Assembly: GCF_014873915.1 (NCBI RefSeq)
Contig: NZ_JADBEJ010000001.1
Coordinates: forward strand, 1,550,001 to 1,614,000
Direction: 5' to 3'
Source of the DNA: Amycolatopsis roodepoortensis
Lineage (GTDB): Bacteria; Actinomycetota; Actinomycetes; Mycobacteriales; Pseudonocardiaceae
DNA length: 64,000 nt
Below the pieces are notes generated by a model, which did no database searches, was not told where the DNA came from, and saw nothing but the letters and a program-made list of their open reading frames with translations. The translations under genes and the position numbers were made by a program. This document shows, piece after piece, positions 36,197-44,620 of this stretch; the stretch's first letter is position 1, and the number at the start of each line of letters is the position of its first letter.

Positions 36197-36352
36197 CCGC
36201 CCTCCCGGTTTCCACTCGATGTCACACGTCTGAGGTAGCGGGAGTCTATTGGCACAGCCTGTGAGGCCCCCGTACAGGGGCCGCTAGGCTTACTTGATCG
36301 TGATCAGGGCCATCCTGTCACCTGTTCGGCGGAAGAACTGAGGAGGCGTTTC

Positions 36353-36961
36353 GTGCTGGTCGTCGGTTTTCCGGCAGGCCCCCTCGAAGCCAACTGCTAC
36401 CTGCTCGCCCCTGAAGGCGGCGGGGCGTGCGTGATCGTCGATCCCGGGGAGGACGTCGCCGGACCGCTGGAGGCCGCGCTTTCCCAGCACGGCCTGACGC
36501 CGGTCGCGATGCTCGCCACCCACGGCCACCCCGATCACGTCGCTTCGGCGGACGAGATCGGCGCGCGCCACGGAATACCTCTCTATCTGCACGAGGCGGA
36601 CCGGCCACTGCTCGGCCGGGACGCCGGAGAACGGAAGGACGGGATCGTGCCACTCGCCGAGGGCCCGCTCGGGCTGGCCGGACTGGAGATCACGGTGTCC
36701 GGTACACCGGGGCACACCGCCGGTTCGGTGGTGTTCGGGCTGACCTCCGCCGAGGGCGGCCGGATCGTGCTCACCGGGGACAGCCTGTTCGCCGGTTCGA
36801 TCGGCCGGTCCGCCGGGGACGGTGACGAACTCGTGCGGTCGCTCGGTGCCAAGGTGATGACGATGCCCGACGAAACCGTCGTCCTCCCGGGCCACGGCCC
36901 CGCCACCACGATCGGGCAGGAGCGGGCGGGGAACCCGTTCCTGGCCGGGACGGGCGCGTGA
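36353..36961 (+). CDS. Metallo-beta-lactamase-fold hydrolase (glyoxalase II-like)
   Basis: A 202-residue MBL-fold hydrolase with the metal site THGHPDH at about residue 62, GTPGHTAGS and LTGDSLFAGSIGR, ending with LPGHGP. The set fits the glyoxalase II/YcbL group that cleaves thioesters such as hydroxyacyl-glutathione or mycothiol analogues. GAGGAGG precedes the GTG start. It is divergent from the cyclophilin gene and coupled to the next ORF. Confidence 0.9.
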   Translation: MLVVGFPAGPLEANCYLLAPEGGGACVIVDPGEDVAGPLEAALSQHGLTPVAMLATHGHPDHVASADEIGARHGIPLYLHEADRPLLGRDAGERKDGIVPLAEGPLGLAGLEITVSGTPGHTAGSVVFGLTSAEGGRIVLTGDSLFAGSIGRSAGDGDELVRSLGAKVMTMPDETVVLPGHGPATTIGQERAGNPFLAGTGA

Positions 36962-37617
36962 TGACCGAGCCGACCGGGACCCCGGAGACCCCCGAACGCC
37001 TCCCGCTGTTCCACGACGACCCCAAGCTGCGCCGCAGGCGGGGCTGCTCCAGCGTCGTCGGCGTCGTTATCTTCGCGGCCGCGTTCGGCGGGATCGCCGG
37101 GCTGATCGGCGGTGAGATCGCCGGGCTCGTGGTCGCCGGCGTGATCGCGATACCGCTGCTCTACATCATGTTCTACAACCTGCGCCGCCGGGTGTGGCTC
37201 GAAGGCGACACGCTCATCGTGCGGACCTGGGGTGTGCGGCGGATCGACCTGACCGCGGCCGAGCGCATCGACCTGGTGATCAGCGACGTGCGCGGCACCC
37301 GGACGGTCAGCCTGCTGGTCAACGCGGGCAAGCGCCGCAAGGTCGCGAAGGTCGACCTGGCCGTCTACTCCGGTGCGGGCGGCCGGGAACTGGGCATCCT
37401 GCAGCTGCGCAAGCTGGCGAACGCGCTGCTGAACAACACCGACGCGAACGGCCTGGTGTTCTCGGAACTGCTGGTGGCCCAGCTGAAATCGGAGGCGCGC
37501 GGGGACGCGGCGGCGGAGCGCCCGCTCTACCGGCTGGCCTCGGCGGCGCCCGCCGGGAAGTACATCCAGCGGTTCACGATGGAGGCGGTCAGCCGGTTCG
37601 TGGCGACCCTGGACTGA
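36961..37617 (+). CDS. Membrane protein with PH-like domain, unknown function
   Basis: A 218-residue protein. After a charged N-terminus there are two adjacent membrane helices (VVGVVIFAAAFGGIAGLIGG and GLVVAGVIAIPLLYIMFY), then a soluble C-terminal domain starting RRRVWLEGDTLIVRTWGVRR, which looks like a small PH-like beta domain. The ATG shares a base with the MBL stop (TGATG); a GTG three bases earlier is an alternative. I do not recognise a specific family or function. Confidence 0.75.
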   Translation: MTEPTGTPETPERLPLFHDDPKLRRRRGCSSVVGVVIFAAAFGGIAGLIGGEIAGLVVAGVIAIPLLYIMFYNLRRRVWLEGDTLIVRTWGVRRIDLTAAERIDLVISDVRGTRTVSLLVNAGKRRKVAKVDLAVYSGAGGRELGILQLRKLANALLNNTDANGLVFSELLVAQLKSEARGDAAAERPLYRLASAAPAGKYIQRFTMEAVSRFVATLD

Positions 37618-37685
37618 GCCGCGCGGACGGCGCTCGGTACCGGGATTCGGCTGGGTGCAGGGCTTGGCATCGTCCTAGTGATCAT

Positions 37686-37740
37686 GTCGCGAAAGCCACT
37701 TTCGAGACGTCTGATGTCCCGAAAGTGGCTTTCGCGACAC
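37686..37740. repeat. Intergenic hairpin repeat, copy 1
   Basis: Perfect 19-bp arms (37686-37704 and 37720-37738; GTCGCGAAAGCCACTTTCG) enclose a 15-base loop. A second copy at 45886-45940 differs at four of 55 positions and keeps the loop sequence CTGATGTCC. Loop conservation is more than a simple terminator needs, suggesting a dispersed repeat element. Confidence 0.8.
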
Positions 37741-37799
37741 CGGCTAGGCCTTCACGGACCGGGTCCTGAGACACCCTCGGTTGGACCCGTCCTCACCAC

Positions 37800-38045
37800 T
37801 CACGAGGCGTCGGTGCGGGTCTCCAACTTCTCCAGCCGCGCCTTGATCTCCTCCAGCTGGTAGACGATCTCCGGCAACTCGCCCGCGGCGAAGGTCGCCA
37901 GCCGCTCCGAGTGCTTGAGCGTCGACCGCACGTCGTCGAGCGCGGCGGCGATCTTGGGTACCGCCTCGACGGCCTCCAACGTCGAGACGAGCACGCGCCG
38001 CGCGACGGCGGTCAGCTGCCTGGGGACGGCGAACACGTCGAACAT
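37800..38045 (-). CDS. Small helical protein, unknown function
   Basis: An 81-residue protein predicted to be almost wholly alpha-helical, ending in a charged coiled-coil-like segment (YQLEEIKARLEKLETRT). It begins MFDVFAVPRQLTAVARRVL. The ATG is chosen because GGAGGGG lies directly upstream; a GTG 15 bases earlier overlaps that site. There is no membrane segment. No known family was recognised; small phasin-like or scaffold proteins look similar, but that is a guess. Confidence 0.6.
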   Translation of the reverse strand: MFDVFAVPRQLTAVARRVLVSTLEAVEAVPKIAAALDDVRSTLKHSERLATFAAGELPEIVYQLEEIKARLEKLETRTDAS

Positions 38046-38143
38046 GGCCCCTCCGATCACGCGGCGAACCTCGGGTGCGGCCTCTTCGTACCCGACTCCG
38101 GCCCGTGATCGCGCGGCGGGCTCGCGCTATGGGGCGCTTGTGG

Positions 38144-39565
38144 TCACAGGGACTCTTGGGGCTCCCGCGAGGCGATCAGCGCGGCCAGCACGGTGGTGAC
38201 CGGGACGGCCGCGACGATGCCGACACTTCCGGCCAGCGTCCGGACGATCTCCTGCGCGATGTCCTCCGCGCCGAGGATCGAGCCGAGCCCGACCCCCGAA
38301 AGCGACGTGTACAGCAGCACCGGCAGCGCGGCGCCCGCGTACGCCATCACGAGCGTGTTGACCGCCGAGCCGACGTGGTCGCGGCCGATCCGCAGGCCCG
38401 CGCCGTACAGCTCACGCCAGCCGAGCGCCGGGTTCGCCCGCCGGAGCTCCCACACCGCGCTCGTCTGCGTCACCGTGACGTCGTCCAGCACACCGAGCGC
38501 GCCGATCACGACGCCCGCCAGCAGCAGGCCGCGCGCGTCGATCCCGTGCCCGAGCGAACCGATCAGCTGGGAGGTGCTGTCGTCGAGCCCGGTCAGCGAC
38601 GCCGCGGCCGAGAAGATCGCGGACAGGACGCCGATCAGGACCAGGCTCACCAAGGTGCCCAGCACCGCCACCGACGTTCTAGCGGACAACCCGTGCGTCA
38701 GATACAGCGCGACGAACATGATCGCGCCCGCGCCCGCGATCGCCACCAGCAGCGGGCTTTCCCCGGCGAGGATCGTCGGCAGCACGAAGAACGCCAGCAC
38801 CAGGAAGCTCAGCCCCAGCGCGACCAGCGCGGCGAGCCCCCGCCAGCGGCCCAGCACGATCACCGCGAGCGCGAACAACCCGGCGAGCAGCAGCAACGGG
38901 GTTCCGCGCTGGAAGTCGACGATCTGGAACGACGCGGGGTTCGCGACGTCGCCGCCGTTGTAGGACAGCACCACGTCGTCGCCCGCTGCGAATCGTGGCG
39001 TGCTCGGCTCGATGGGGAGCGTGAGCTTCAGCGACTTCCCGGTCCCGGGGCCGTCGGTCATCGTCAGCTCGCTGGTGAGACACGGCTTCGCGTCCGGCGG
39101 CGGCTCGCCGACCTGCACCTGCCCTTCGGCGAGGCACGGGCCGGTGATCGTCCCGGTGATCGTCGCGTTCACCGGTGTCCCCTGGGGGAAGACACTTTTC
39201 GCCGGATCCCCGCCCCACGGGTAGAGCACGATCATCCCGACGACGGTGGCGGCGGCGAGCGGGATCAGCAGCCACATCAGCAGGAGCCGGACCCGGCGCG
39301 ACGCCGGTGCCGCCGGCCCGTGGCCGTGCGAATGCCCGTGACCGGCCGGCGGTTCGGGCTTCGGTTCGGGCTTCGGCTCCGGGGCGCGACGCCTGCCCGA
39401 TTCCGCCTGCCGCGGCCGCTGGGCCGGGGGACGAGGGCGCCGCGGCCCCTCGGGCGGTGGAGTCCGGCGCGGCGAACGGGACGTTCCGGGCGAACGATCG
39501 GACGGGGCGTCCGTAACCCGGCGAATCGGGCCGGTGTCGTCGTCGGAGATGTCGCGGCGGTTCAC
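38144..39565 (-). CDS. YibE/F-family membrane protein
   Basis: A 473-residue membrane protein with a long Pro/Arg/Ser-rich cytoplasmic start, a His-Gly stretch (GHGHSHGHG), a first helix (LLLMWLLIPLAAATVVGMIV), an extracytoplasmic domain and about seven further helices. The YibE/F signature GVVIGALGVLDDVTVTQ is clear. Members are probably transporters of unknown substrate. The GTG start has GGAGG eight bases upstream. The open frame continues far upstream only as a shadow of the next gene. Confidence 0.85.
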   Translation of the reverse strand: MNRRDISDDDTGPIRRVTDAPSDRSPGTSRSPRRTPPPEGPRRPRPPAQRPRQAESGRRRAPEPKPEPKPEPPAGHGHSHGHGPAAPASRRVRLLLMWLLIPLAAATVVGMIVLYPWGGDPAKSVFPQGTPVNATITGTITGPCLAEGQVQVGEPPPDAKPCLTSELTMTDGPGTGKSLKLTLPIEPSTPRFAAGDDVVLSYNGGDVANPASFQIVDFQRGTPLLLLAGLFALAVIVLGRWRGLAALVALGLSFLVLAFFVLPTILAGESPLLVAIAGAGAIMFVALYLTHGLSARTSVAVLGTLVSLVLIGVLSAIFSAAASLTGLDDSTSQLIGSLGHGIDARGLLLAGVVIGALGVLDDVTVTQTSAVWELRRANPALGWRELYGAGLRIGRDHVGSAVNTLVMAYAGAALPVLLYTSLSGVGLGSILGAEDIAQEIVRTLAGSVGIVAAVPVTTVLAALIASREPQESL

Positions 39566-39606
39566 CCGCACATCCTCCACAGTCGGCGGCGCGCGCCGCA
39601 CACGGC

Positions 39607-40584
39607 CTAGCCGAACGCCTGCCGAAGGTGGACACGGCGATAGGCCGAAGGCGGGGTGTCGAAGTGATCGAGGAAGGCCTGACGCAGTGTCTCGGTCGAG
39701 CCGAAACCGCACCGTCTCGCGATCGAGGTCAGCGGAAGTTCGGTGCCGCACAACAGCTTCGCCGCGTTCTCGGTCCTCGCCGCCCGTACGTACCTGCTCG
39801 GCGTGGTGCTCAGGTGCGCGTCGAACAGCCTGGTCAGCTGCCGGGTGCTGATCCCGGCCCGTTCGGCGAGGACGGCGGTGCCGAGATCGCCTGCCAGATG
39901 CTCCGCCACGTACGCGGTGATGTCGCGGACGAGCCGGTTCTCCGGCGGCGGGCCGGACAGGAACATGCTCACCTGCGCCTGGTTGCCCGGCCGCTGCAGG
40001 TAGGTCACCAGCATGCGGGCGACCTCCCTGGCCACGCTCGGGCCGTGGTCGGCCTCGACGAACGCGAGGGTGAGGTCGATCCCGCTGGTGACACCCGCCG
40101 CCGTGTAGACGTTGCCGTCGCGTACGTACAGCGGCACCGGATCCACGTTCACCTGCGGGTAGCTCGTCGCGAGCCGGTTCGCGAACCGCCAGTGCGTGGT
40201 GGCGCGCCGTCCGTTGAGCAGCCCGCACGCGGCGAGCACCGTGGCGCCGGTGCACACCGAGGCGACGCGGCGGCTCTGCTGCGCGAGCCTGCGGACGTGG
40301 GTGACGACCCTCGGGTCGGCGGCGGCCGCCTCGTGCCCCGTGCCGCCCGCGACGATCAGCGTGTCCAGTTCACCGGTCACCTGGTCGAGCCGGTGCTGCG
40401 CCTGCAGCGTCAGCCCGGACTCGCAGCGGATGCCGCGCCCGTCGACACTCGCGAGCATGATCTCGTACCCCGGCTTGCCGCCGAGTTTGGTCGCGGCGTC
40501 CAGGACGTCCGACGGACCGGCGATATCGAGCAACTCGGCGTTGCTGTAGCCGACGATCAACACTCGTCTGGGTGAACCCGGCAT
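39607..40584 (-). CDS. GlxA-type AraC regulator with DJ-1-like domain
   Basis: A 325-residue regulator whose N-terminal half is a DJ-1/PfpI-like fold (VLIVGYSNAELLDIAGPSDV, SVCTGATVLAACGLL, AAGVTSGIDL) and whose C-terminal half carries two AraC helix-turn-helix motifs (LAERAGISTRQLTRLF and IARRCGFGSTETLRQAF). It is divergent from a DJ-1/PfpI gene about 100 bases away and is its likely regulator. The ligand may resemble the substrate of that enzyme. Confidence 0.93.
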   Translation of the reverse strand: MPGSPRRVLIVGYSNAELLDIAGPSDVLDAATKLGGKPGYEIMLASVDGRGIRCESGLTLQAQHRLDQVTGELDTLIVAGGTGHEAAAADPRVVTHVRRLAQQSRRVASVCTGATVLAACGLLNGRRATTHWRFANRLATSYPQVNVDPVPLYVRDGNVYTAAGVTSGIDLTLAFVEADHGPSVAREVARMLVTYLQRPGNQAQVSMFLSGPPPENRLVRDITAYVAEHLAGDLGTAVLAERAGISTRQLTRLFDAHLSTTPSRYVRAARTENAAKLLCGTELPLTSIARRCGFGSTETLRQAFLDHFDTPPSAYRRVHLRQAFG

Positions 40585-40682
40585 GATCGAACGCTACCAG
40601 TAGTGCCCGGCCGTCGGACGTTGTTCGCAGGAATCCGGACATCGGGACCACCGCGGTCCCGCGCCTGCGACACCGTTGTCCC

Positions 40683-41393
40683 ATGACAGACGACAAGAAG
40701 ACGATCGCGTTCGTGGTGTACCCGGGGATGACCCCGCTGGACATGGTCGGTCCGCTGACCGTGCTGGACGGGATGGCGAGCACGGCGCAGGAGTACCGGA
40801 CGGTCGTGGTCGGTGAGACGAAGGAGCCGGTCACCACCGACAATCCGCTGAAGCTCGTGGCGACTCACACCTACGACGAGGTCCCGTCGCCGTACGCGCT
40901 GCTCGTACCCGGTGGTGCCGCGCCGACGCTGAAGGCGCTCGCCGACGAGAAGCTGGTCGGATACCTGCGGACCGCCGCGGCGAACGCGGAACTCGTGACC
41001 TCGGTGTGCACGGGATCGCTGCTGCTGGGGCAGGCCGGACTGCTGAAGGGCCGCAAAGCCGCGACGCACTGGATGTTCCGTGAGCTGCTGGGCGCTTTCG
41101 GCGCGGAGCCCGTCGCCGAGCGCTGGGTCGAGGACGGGAACGTGATCACCGCCGCCGGGGTGTCGGCGGGGATCGACCTCGCCCTGCATCTGGTCGAGCG
41201 GCTCGTCGGCGCCGAGATCGCCAGGACGATCCAGTTCGTCATCGAATACGACCCGGAGCCGCCGCTGGGCCCGCTCGACTGGTCTCAGCGGCCGTACGGG
41301 GATCTCAAGCCCCTGCTGGAGCACACGCTGAACGAGGCACTCGCGGACGAACCCGCGCTGCGGGACAAGCTGCTCGCGCACACCGGGAAGTAA
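40683..41393 (+). CDS. DJ-1/PfpI-family protein (isonitrile hydratase-like)
   Basis: A 236-residue protein with FVVYPGMTPLDMVGPL at the start, the nucleophile elbow SVCTGSLLLGQAGLLKGR (Cys109-Thr110) and VITAAGVSAGIDLALHL. The Asp20, Cys109, Thr110 set matches the catalytic arrangement described for isonitrile hydratase InhA, so hydration of an isonitrile or a similar small molecule is possible. Other group members are chaperones or glyoxalases. It is divergent from its probable GlxA-type regulator. Confidence 0.85.
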   Translation: MTDDKKTIAFVVYPGMTPLDMVGPLTVLDGMASTAQEYRTVVVGETKEPVTTDNPLKLVATHTYDEVPSPYALLVPGGAAPTLKALADEKLVGYLRTAAANAELVTSVCTGSLLLGQAGLLKGRKAATHWMFRELLGAFGAEPVAERWVEDGNVITAAGVSAGIDLALHLVERLVGAEIARTIQFVIEYDPEPPLGPLDWSQRPYGDLKPLLEHTLNEALADEPALRDKLLAHTGK

Positions 41394-41478
41394 GAGGCGG
41401 CCATCCGGGTGAGAAATCGCTGTCGCGGGGAGGGCGCCGGGTTACATTCTGGTCATCCGTCCAGGTGATAGGTGGTTC

Positions 41479-44445
41479 GTGGAGTTCAAGGTGCTCGGCC
41501 CGCTCGCGGCCTCGGTCCCGCTGCCGTCGGCGGCTCAGCCCCGCCGGGTGCTCGCGGTGCTCCTGGCCAGGCCGAACGAGTTCGTCCACCGGGACACCCT
41601 CGTCGACGAACTCTGGCCGCAGGGACCGCCGTCGAGTGCCGCCGCGGTCGTGCAGATGGCGGTTTCCAAGCTGCGCAAGGCGTTGTCGCCCGGGGTGCCG
41701 GTCGACGACGTCCGCCAGCGGGTGCGGTCCGGCCGGAGCGGCTACCGGCTGATGGTGTCGGACGGGGAACTGGACGTCGCCGTGTTCTCCGAACTGACCG
41801 CCGCGGCCGCGAAGGCGACCGGTGCGGAGCGGAGGGCTTTGCTCGACCAGGCGCTGGGGTTGTGGCGTGGACGGGCCTTCGCCGACGTGCCGGTCGGTCC
41901 GCTGGTGGAGGCGCACCGGCTGTGGCTCGAGGATCAGCGGAGTTCGGTACTGGGCAAGCTCGTGGAGCTGGAACTGGCGGCCGGTGACCACAAGGCGGTC
42001 GCCGACAGGCTGGGACCGGAGCTGGCCGTCCGGCCGGGTGACGAGCGTCTGGCCGGCTGGCTGGCCGAGGCGTTGCACCGGCTCGGGCGGCGGGACGCGG
42101 CAATGGCCGTCCTGGACCGGTGCCGTCGGGCGCTGTGGGAGCACACCGGTGTCTCGCCGGGGGAGGAGCTGCTCGCGGCCCATCGCCGGATCGCGGGTAC
42201 CGGCTGGTCCGCGGGCGGCGCGCCGTGCCGTCTGCCGCCGGCGACGCCGGATTTCACCGGCAGGGCCGGGGAACTGGCGGAGGTGGGACGCGCGCTGCGC
42301 GGTCCGGCGCCGGTCGTGCTCCATGGAGCGGCGGGGTCGGGGAAGAGCGCGCTGGCCGTCCAGGCCGCGTGGCGGGTGCGCAAGCGGTTCCCCGACGGGC
42401 AGCTCGTCGCCGATCTGCGCGACACCGGCGACGTGCTCGCCGGGTTCCTCCGCGCGCTCGGCCTCGCGGAGGAGGAGATCCCCGCCGACCGCGCCGGGCG
42501 GATCTCGTTGTGGCAGAGCCGCACCGCGGACCGGCGGCTGCTGGTCGTCCTCGAGAACTGCCGGTCCGAGGCCGAGGTGCGGCCGCTGCTGCCGACCGGT
42601 CCCGGCTGCGCGGCGATCGTCACCACGCGGCGGCGGCCGGCCGGGCTCGTCGGCGCCAGATTCGTCGAAGTCGGCGCGCTGTCCGACGCGGAGTCGCGGG
42701 ACCTGCTCGGCGCGATCACCGGAGAGGCCCGGTTGTCCGCCGAGCCCGACGCGGTCCGCCGGGTGCTGGCCTGCTGCGACGGTCTCGCGCTGGCGGTGCG
42801 GGCAGCGGGAATGAAGCTGCTGCAGCGGCCGAGGCTGAGCGTCGCCGAGTTCGCGGCGCGCCTGGAGAACGAGCGCCTGCGCCTCGACGAACTCGCCGCC
42901 GGCGACCTCGGCGTCCGCCCGGTGCTCGCCGGGGCCCTCGCCGAGCTGTCGCCACGACAGCGGAAATCCTTGCGGTTGCTCGGGTTCCCCGGCGCCACCG
43001 AGTTCGCCGGCTGGTTCGCGGCGGCCATGCTCGGCCGGTCGGAAGGCGAGGCGGCCGAACTGCTCGACGAACTGGTGGACGACCACGTGCTGCACGCCGA
43101 GCCCGATCGAATGGGCGTCGTCCGGTACCGGTTACCGGCCCTGATCCGGCTCGCGCTCCGGGAACCGCCGGATCCCGAAGCCCTTCGGCGCGCGCTGACG
43201 GCCATGGCGGCGTTGGCCGAACACGCGTTGGCGGCACTCGGCGCCGAGTACCCGCCGTCTCGGCGGGCGGACGTCCCGGCGGCGGTCTCGGATCGCGTCG
43301 CGGCCGACCCGATCGGCTGGCGTGACACGGAAAGGGCGAACCTCGCACTCGCCGTCCGGACCGCGAAGAACCGCGGCTGGACCGAGCTGGCCATGCGGCT
43401 GGCCGACGCTTACAGCGATCTCGTCGGCCCGGCGAAAGGCGGCTCCCCGGCCTGGCTCGGATTCGGCATCGTGCGCGACCGCGTCGACCTCCCCGCCGAG
43501 GCGGGAAAGCTGCTGAAGCTCGGGCACGCTCACGCCGACGCGGGGGACCTGGCACGGGCGCGGACCTGCTTCTCGCTGGCGGAGACCAGGTTCCGGTCCG
43601 TGGGTGACCATCCCGGCACCGGGTCCGCGCTCATCGCGCTCGCCGACGTCGACGCCGACACCGGGCGAACCGGTGCGGCGGTCCACGCGCTGCGGGAGGC
43701 ACTGGACCTGTTGCGGGACTGCGGTGACCTCGCCGGACAGGCGATGGCGTCGGCGCAGTTCGGCTCGCTGTGGGACGACCTCGGCGATTTCCGGCGGGCG
43801 CAGGAATGTTTCGACGCGAGCCTGCTGCTTTCGCTCCATTGCGAGGACGGGCGGCAGCACGACAGGTCCGCCAAACGGTACGCCGACGTCCTGCGCCGGA
43901 ACGGCCGGATGGACGAGGCGGGCGAGCTGCTGACCAGCGCGTTGATCGGCACGCGCAGCTCGCGTGAACGCCACTGGGAGGCGCACGTCCTCCGGAGCTT
44001 CGGCGATCTCCACGCGAAGACCGGCCACGCGGGGGAGAGCGAACGATGCCTCGCGCGGTCGCTGGAGCTGTTCGAGTACGTCGGACACCGGCATGCCGCC
44101 GCGTACACGCACCGGAGCTTCGGCGAGTCGTTACGCCTGGCGGGTGAACACGGCCGCGCCGCCGAGCACCTGAACTTGGCGATGAGCACCTTCCGTGAAC
44201 TCGGGGACCGACGGGGCGGCGGATACGCGCTGCTCAGCTTCGGGCGGCTGCGGGCCGACGAAGGCATCGCGACCGAAGCCGCCGACGGCCTCCGGACCGC
44301 GGCGGGGCTGTTCCGTGAACTGGGCTTCCCGGTGTGGGAATTGCGCGCGCTCAAGGATCTTTCCGCCGTGGACCAGAGCGGCCGCCAGCGGGACCGGGCT
44401 CGTGAAGCCTTGACGAAGATCCGCTTCGGAGCGACTCCGGCATAG
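41479..44445 (+). CDS. AfsR/SARP-type transcriptional regulator with NB-ARC and TPR
   Basis: A 988-residue regulator. Residues 1-90 form an OmpR-like winged helix (FVHRDTLVDELWPQGPPSSA), about 95-235 a bacterial transcriptional activator domain (ALGLWRGRAFADV..EAHRLWLEDQR), then an NB-ARC ATPase with P-loop HGAAGSGKSALAV near residue 290, and from about 680 a series of TPR repeats. Such proteins activate secondary-metabolite genes. The GTG start is preceded by GATAGGTGG. No obvious biosynthetic operon lies directly next to it, so its target is uncertain. Confidence 0.93.
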   Translation: MEFKVLGPLAASVPLPSAAQPRRVLAVLLARPNEFVHRDTLVDELWPQGPPSSAAAVVQMAVSKLRKALSPGVPVDDVRQRVRSGRSGYRLMVSDGELDVAVFSELTAAAAKATGAERRALLDQALGLWRGRAFADVPVGPLVEAHRLWLEDQRSSVLGKLVELELAAGDHKAVADRLGPELAVRPGDERLAGWLAEALHRLGRRDAAMAVLDRCRRALWEHTGVSPGEELLAAHRRIAGTGWSAGGAPCRLPPATPDFTGRAGELAEVGRALRGPAPVVLHGAAGSGKSALAVQAAWRVRKRFPDGQLVADLRDTGDVLAGFLRALGLAEEEIPADRAGRISLWQSRTADRRLLVVLENCRSEAEVRPLLPTGPGCAAIVTTRRRPAGLVGARFVEVGALSDAESRDLLGAITGEARLSAEPDAVRRVLACCDGLALAVRAAGMKLLQRPRLSVAEFAARLENERLRLDELAAGDLGVRPVLAGALAELSPRQRKSLRLLGFPGATEFAGWFAAAMLGRSEGEAAELLDELVDDHVLHAEPDRMGVVRYRLPALIRLALREPPDPEALRRALTAMAALAEHALAALGAEYPPSRRADVPAAVSDRVAADPIGWRDTERANLALAVRTAKNRGWTELAMRLADAYSDLVGPAKGGSPAWLGFGIVRDRVDLPAEAGKLLKLGHAHADAGDLARARTCFSLAETRFRSVGDHPGTGSALIALADVDADTGRTGAAVHALREALDLLRDCGDLAGQAMASAQFGSLWDDLGDFRRAQECFDASLLLSLHCEDGRQHDRSAKRYADVLRRNGRMDEAGELLTSALIGTRSSRERHWEAHVLRSFGDLHAKTGHAGESERCLARSLELFEYVGHRHAAAYTHRSFGESLRLAGEHGRAAEHLNLAMSTFRELGDRRGGGYALLSFGRLRADEGIATEAADGLRTAAGLFRELGFPVWELRALKDLSAVDQSGRQRDRAREALTKIRFGATPA

Positions 44446-44574
44446 CCCGGTGGGCGACCGCCGGCCGTGGCGTTTGGCGAAGTTATGGCACCGGCGTGTT
44501 GACTCCTGCTCAAGTGAGCGGACTTCGCGCCGCCCCGGATTCGCGGCACTGGGGGTGGCGGCGCGTGCTCGTGG

Positions 44575-44612
44575 CCGGGTGACGCCTTCCGAGGGCAGGA
44601 GGCGTCACCCGG
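44575..44612. terminator. Hairpin between afsR-like and esterase genes
   Basis: Perfect 13-bp stem (44575-44587 with 44600-44612; CCGGGTGACGCCT) and a 12-base loop, placed between two convergent genes and able to serve both. Confidence 0.65.
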
Positions 44613-44620
44613 TTCGACGG

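Noticed and set aside
38144..40255. 703-residue version of the YibE/F gene
   Set aside because: The extra N-terminal part is antisense-like sequence out of frame with the GlxA regulator; the GTG at 39565 with GGAGG fits the family length.
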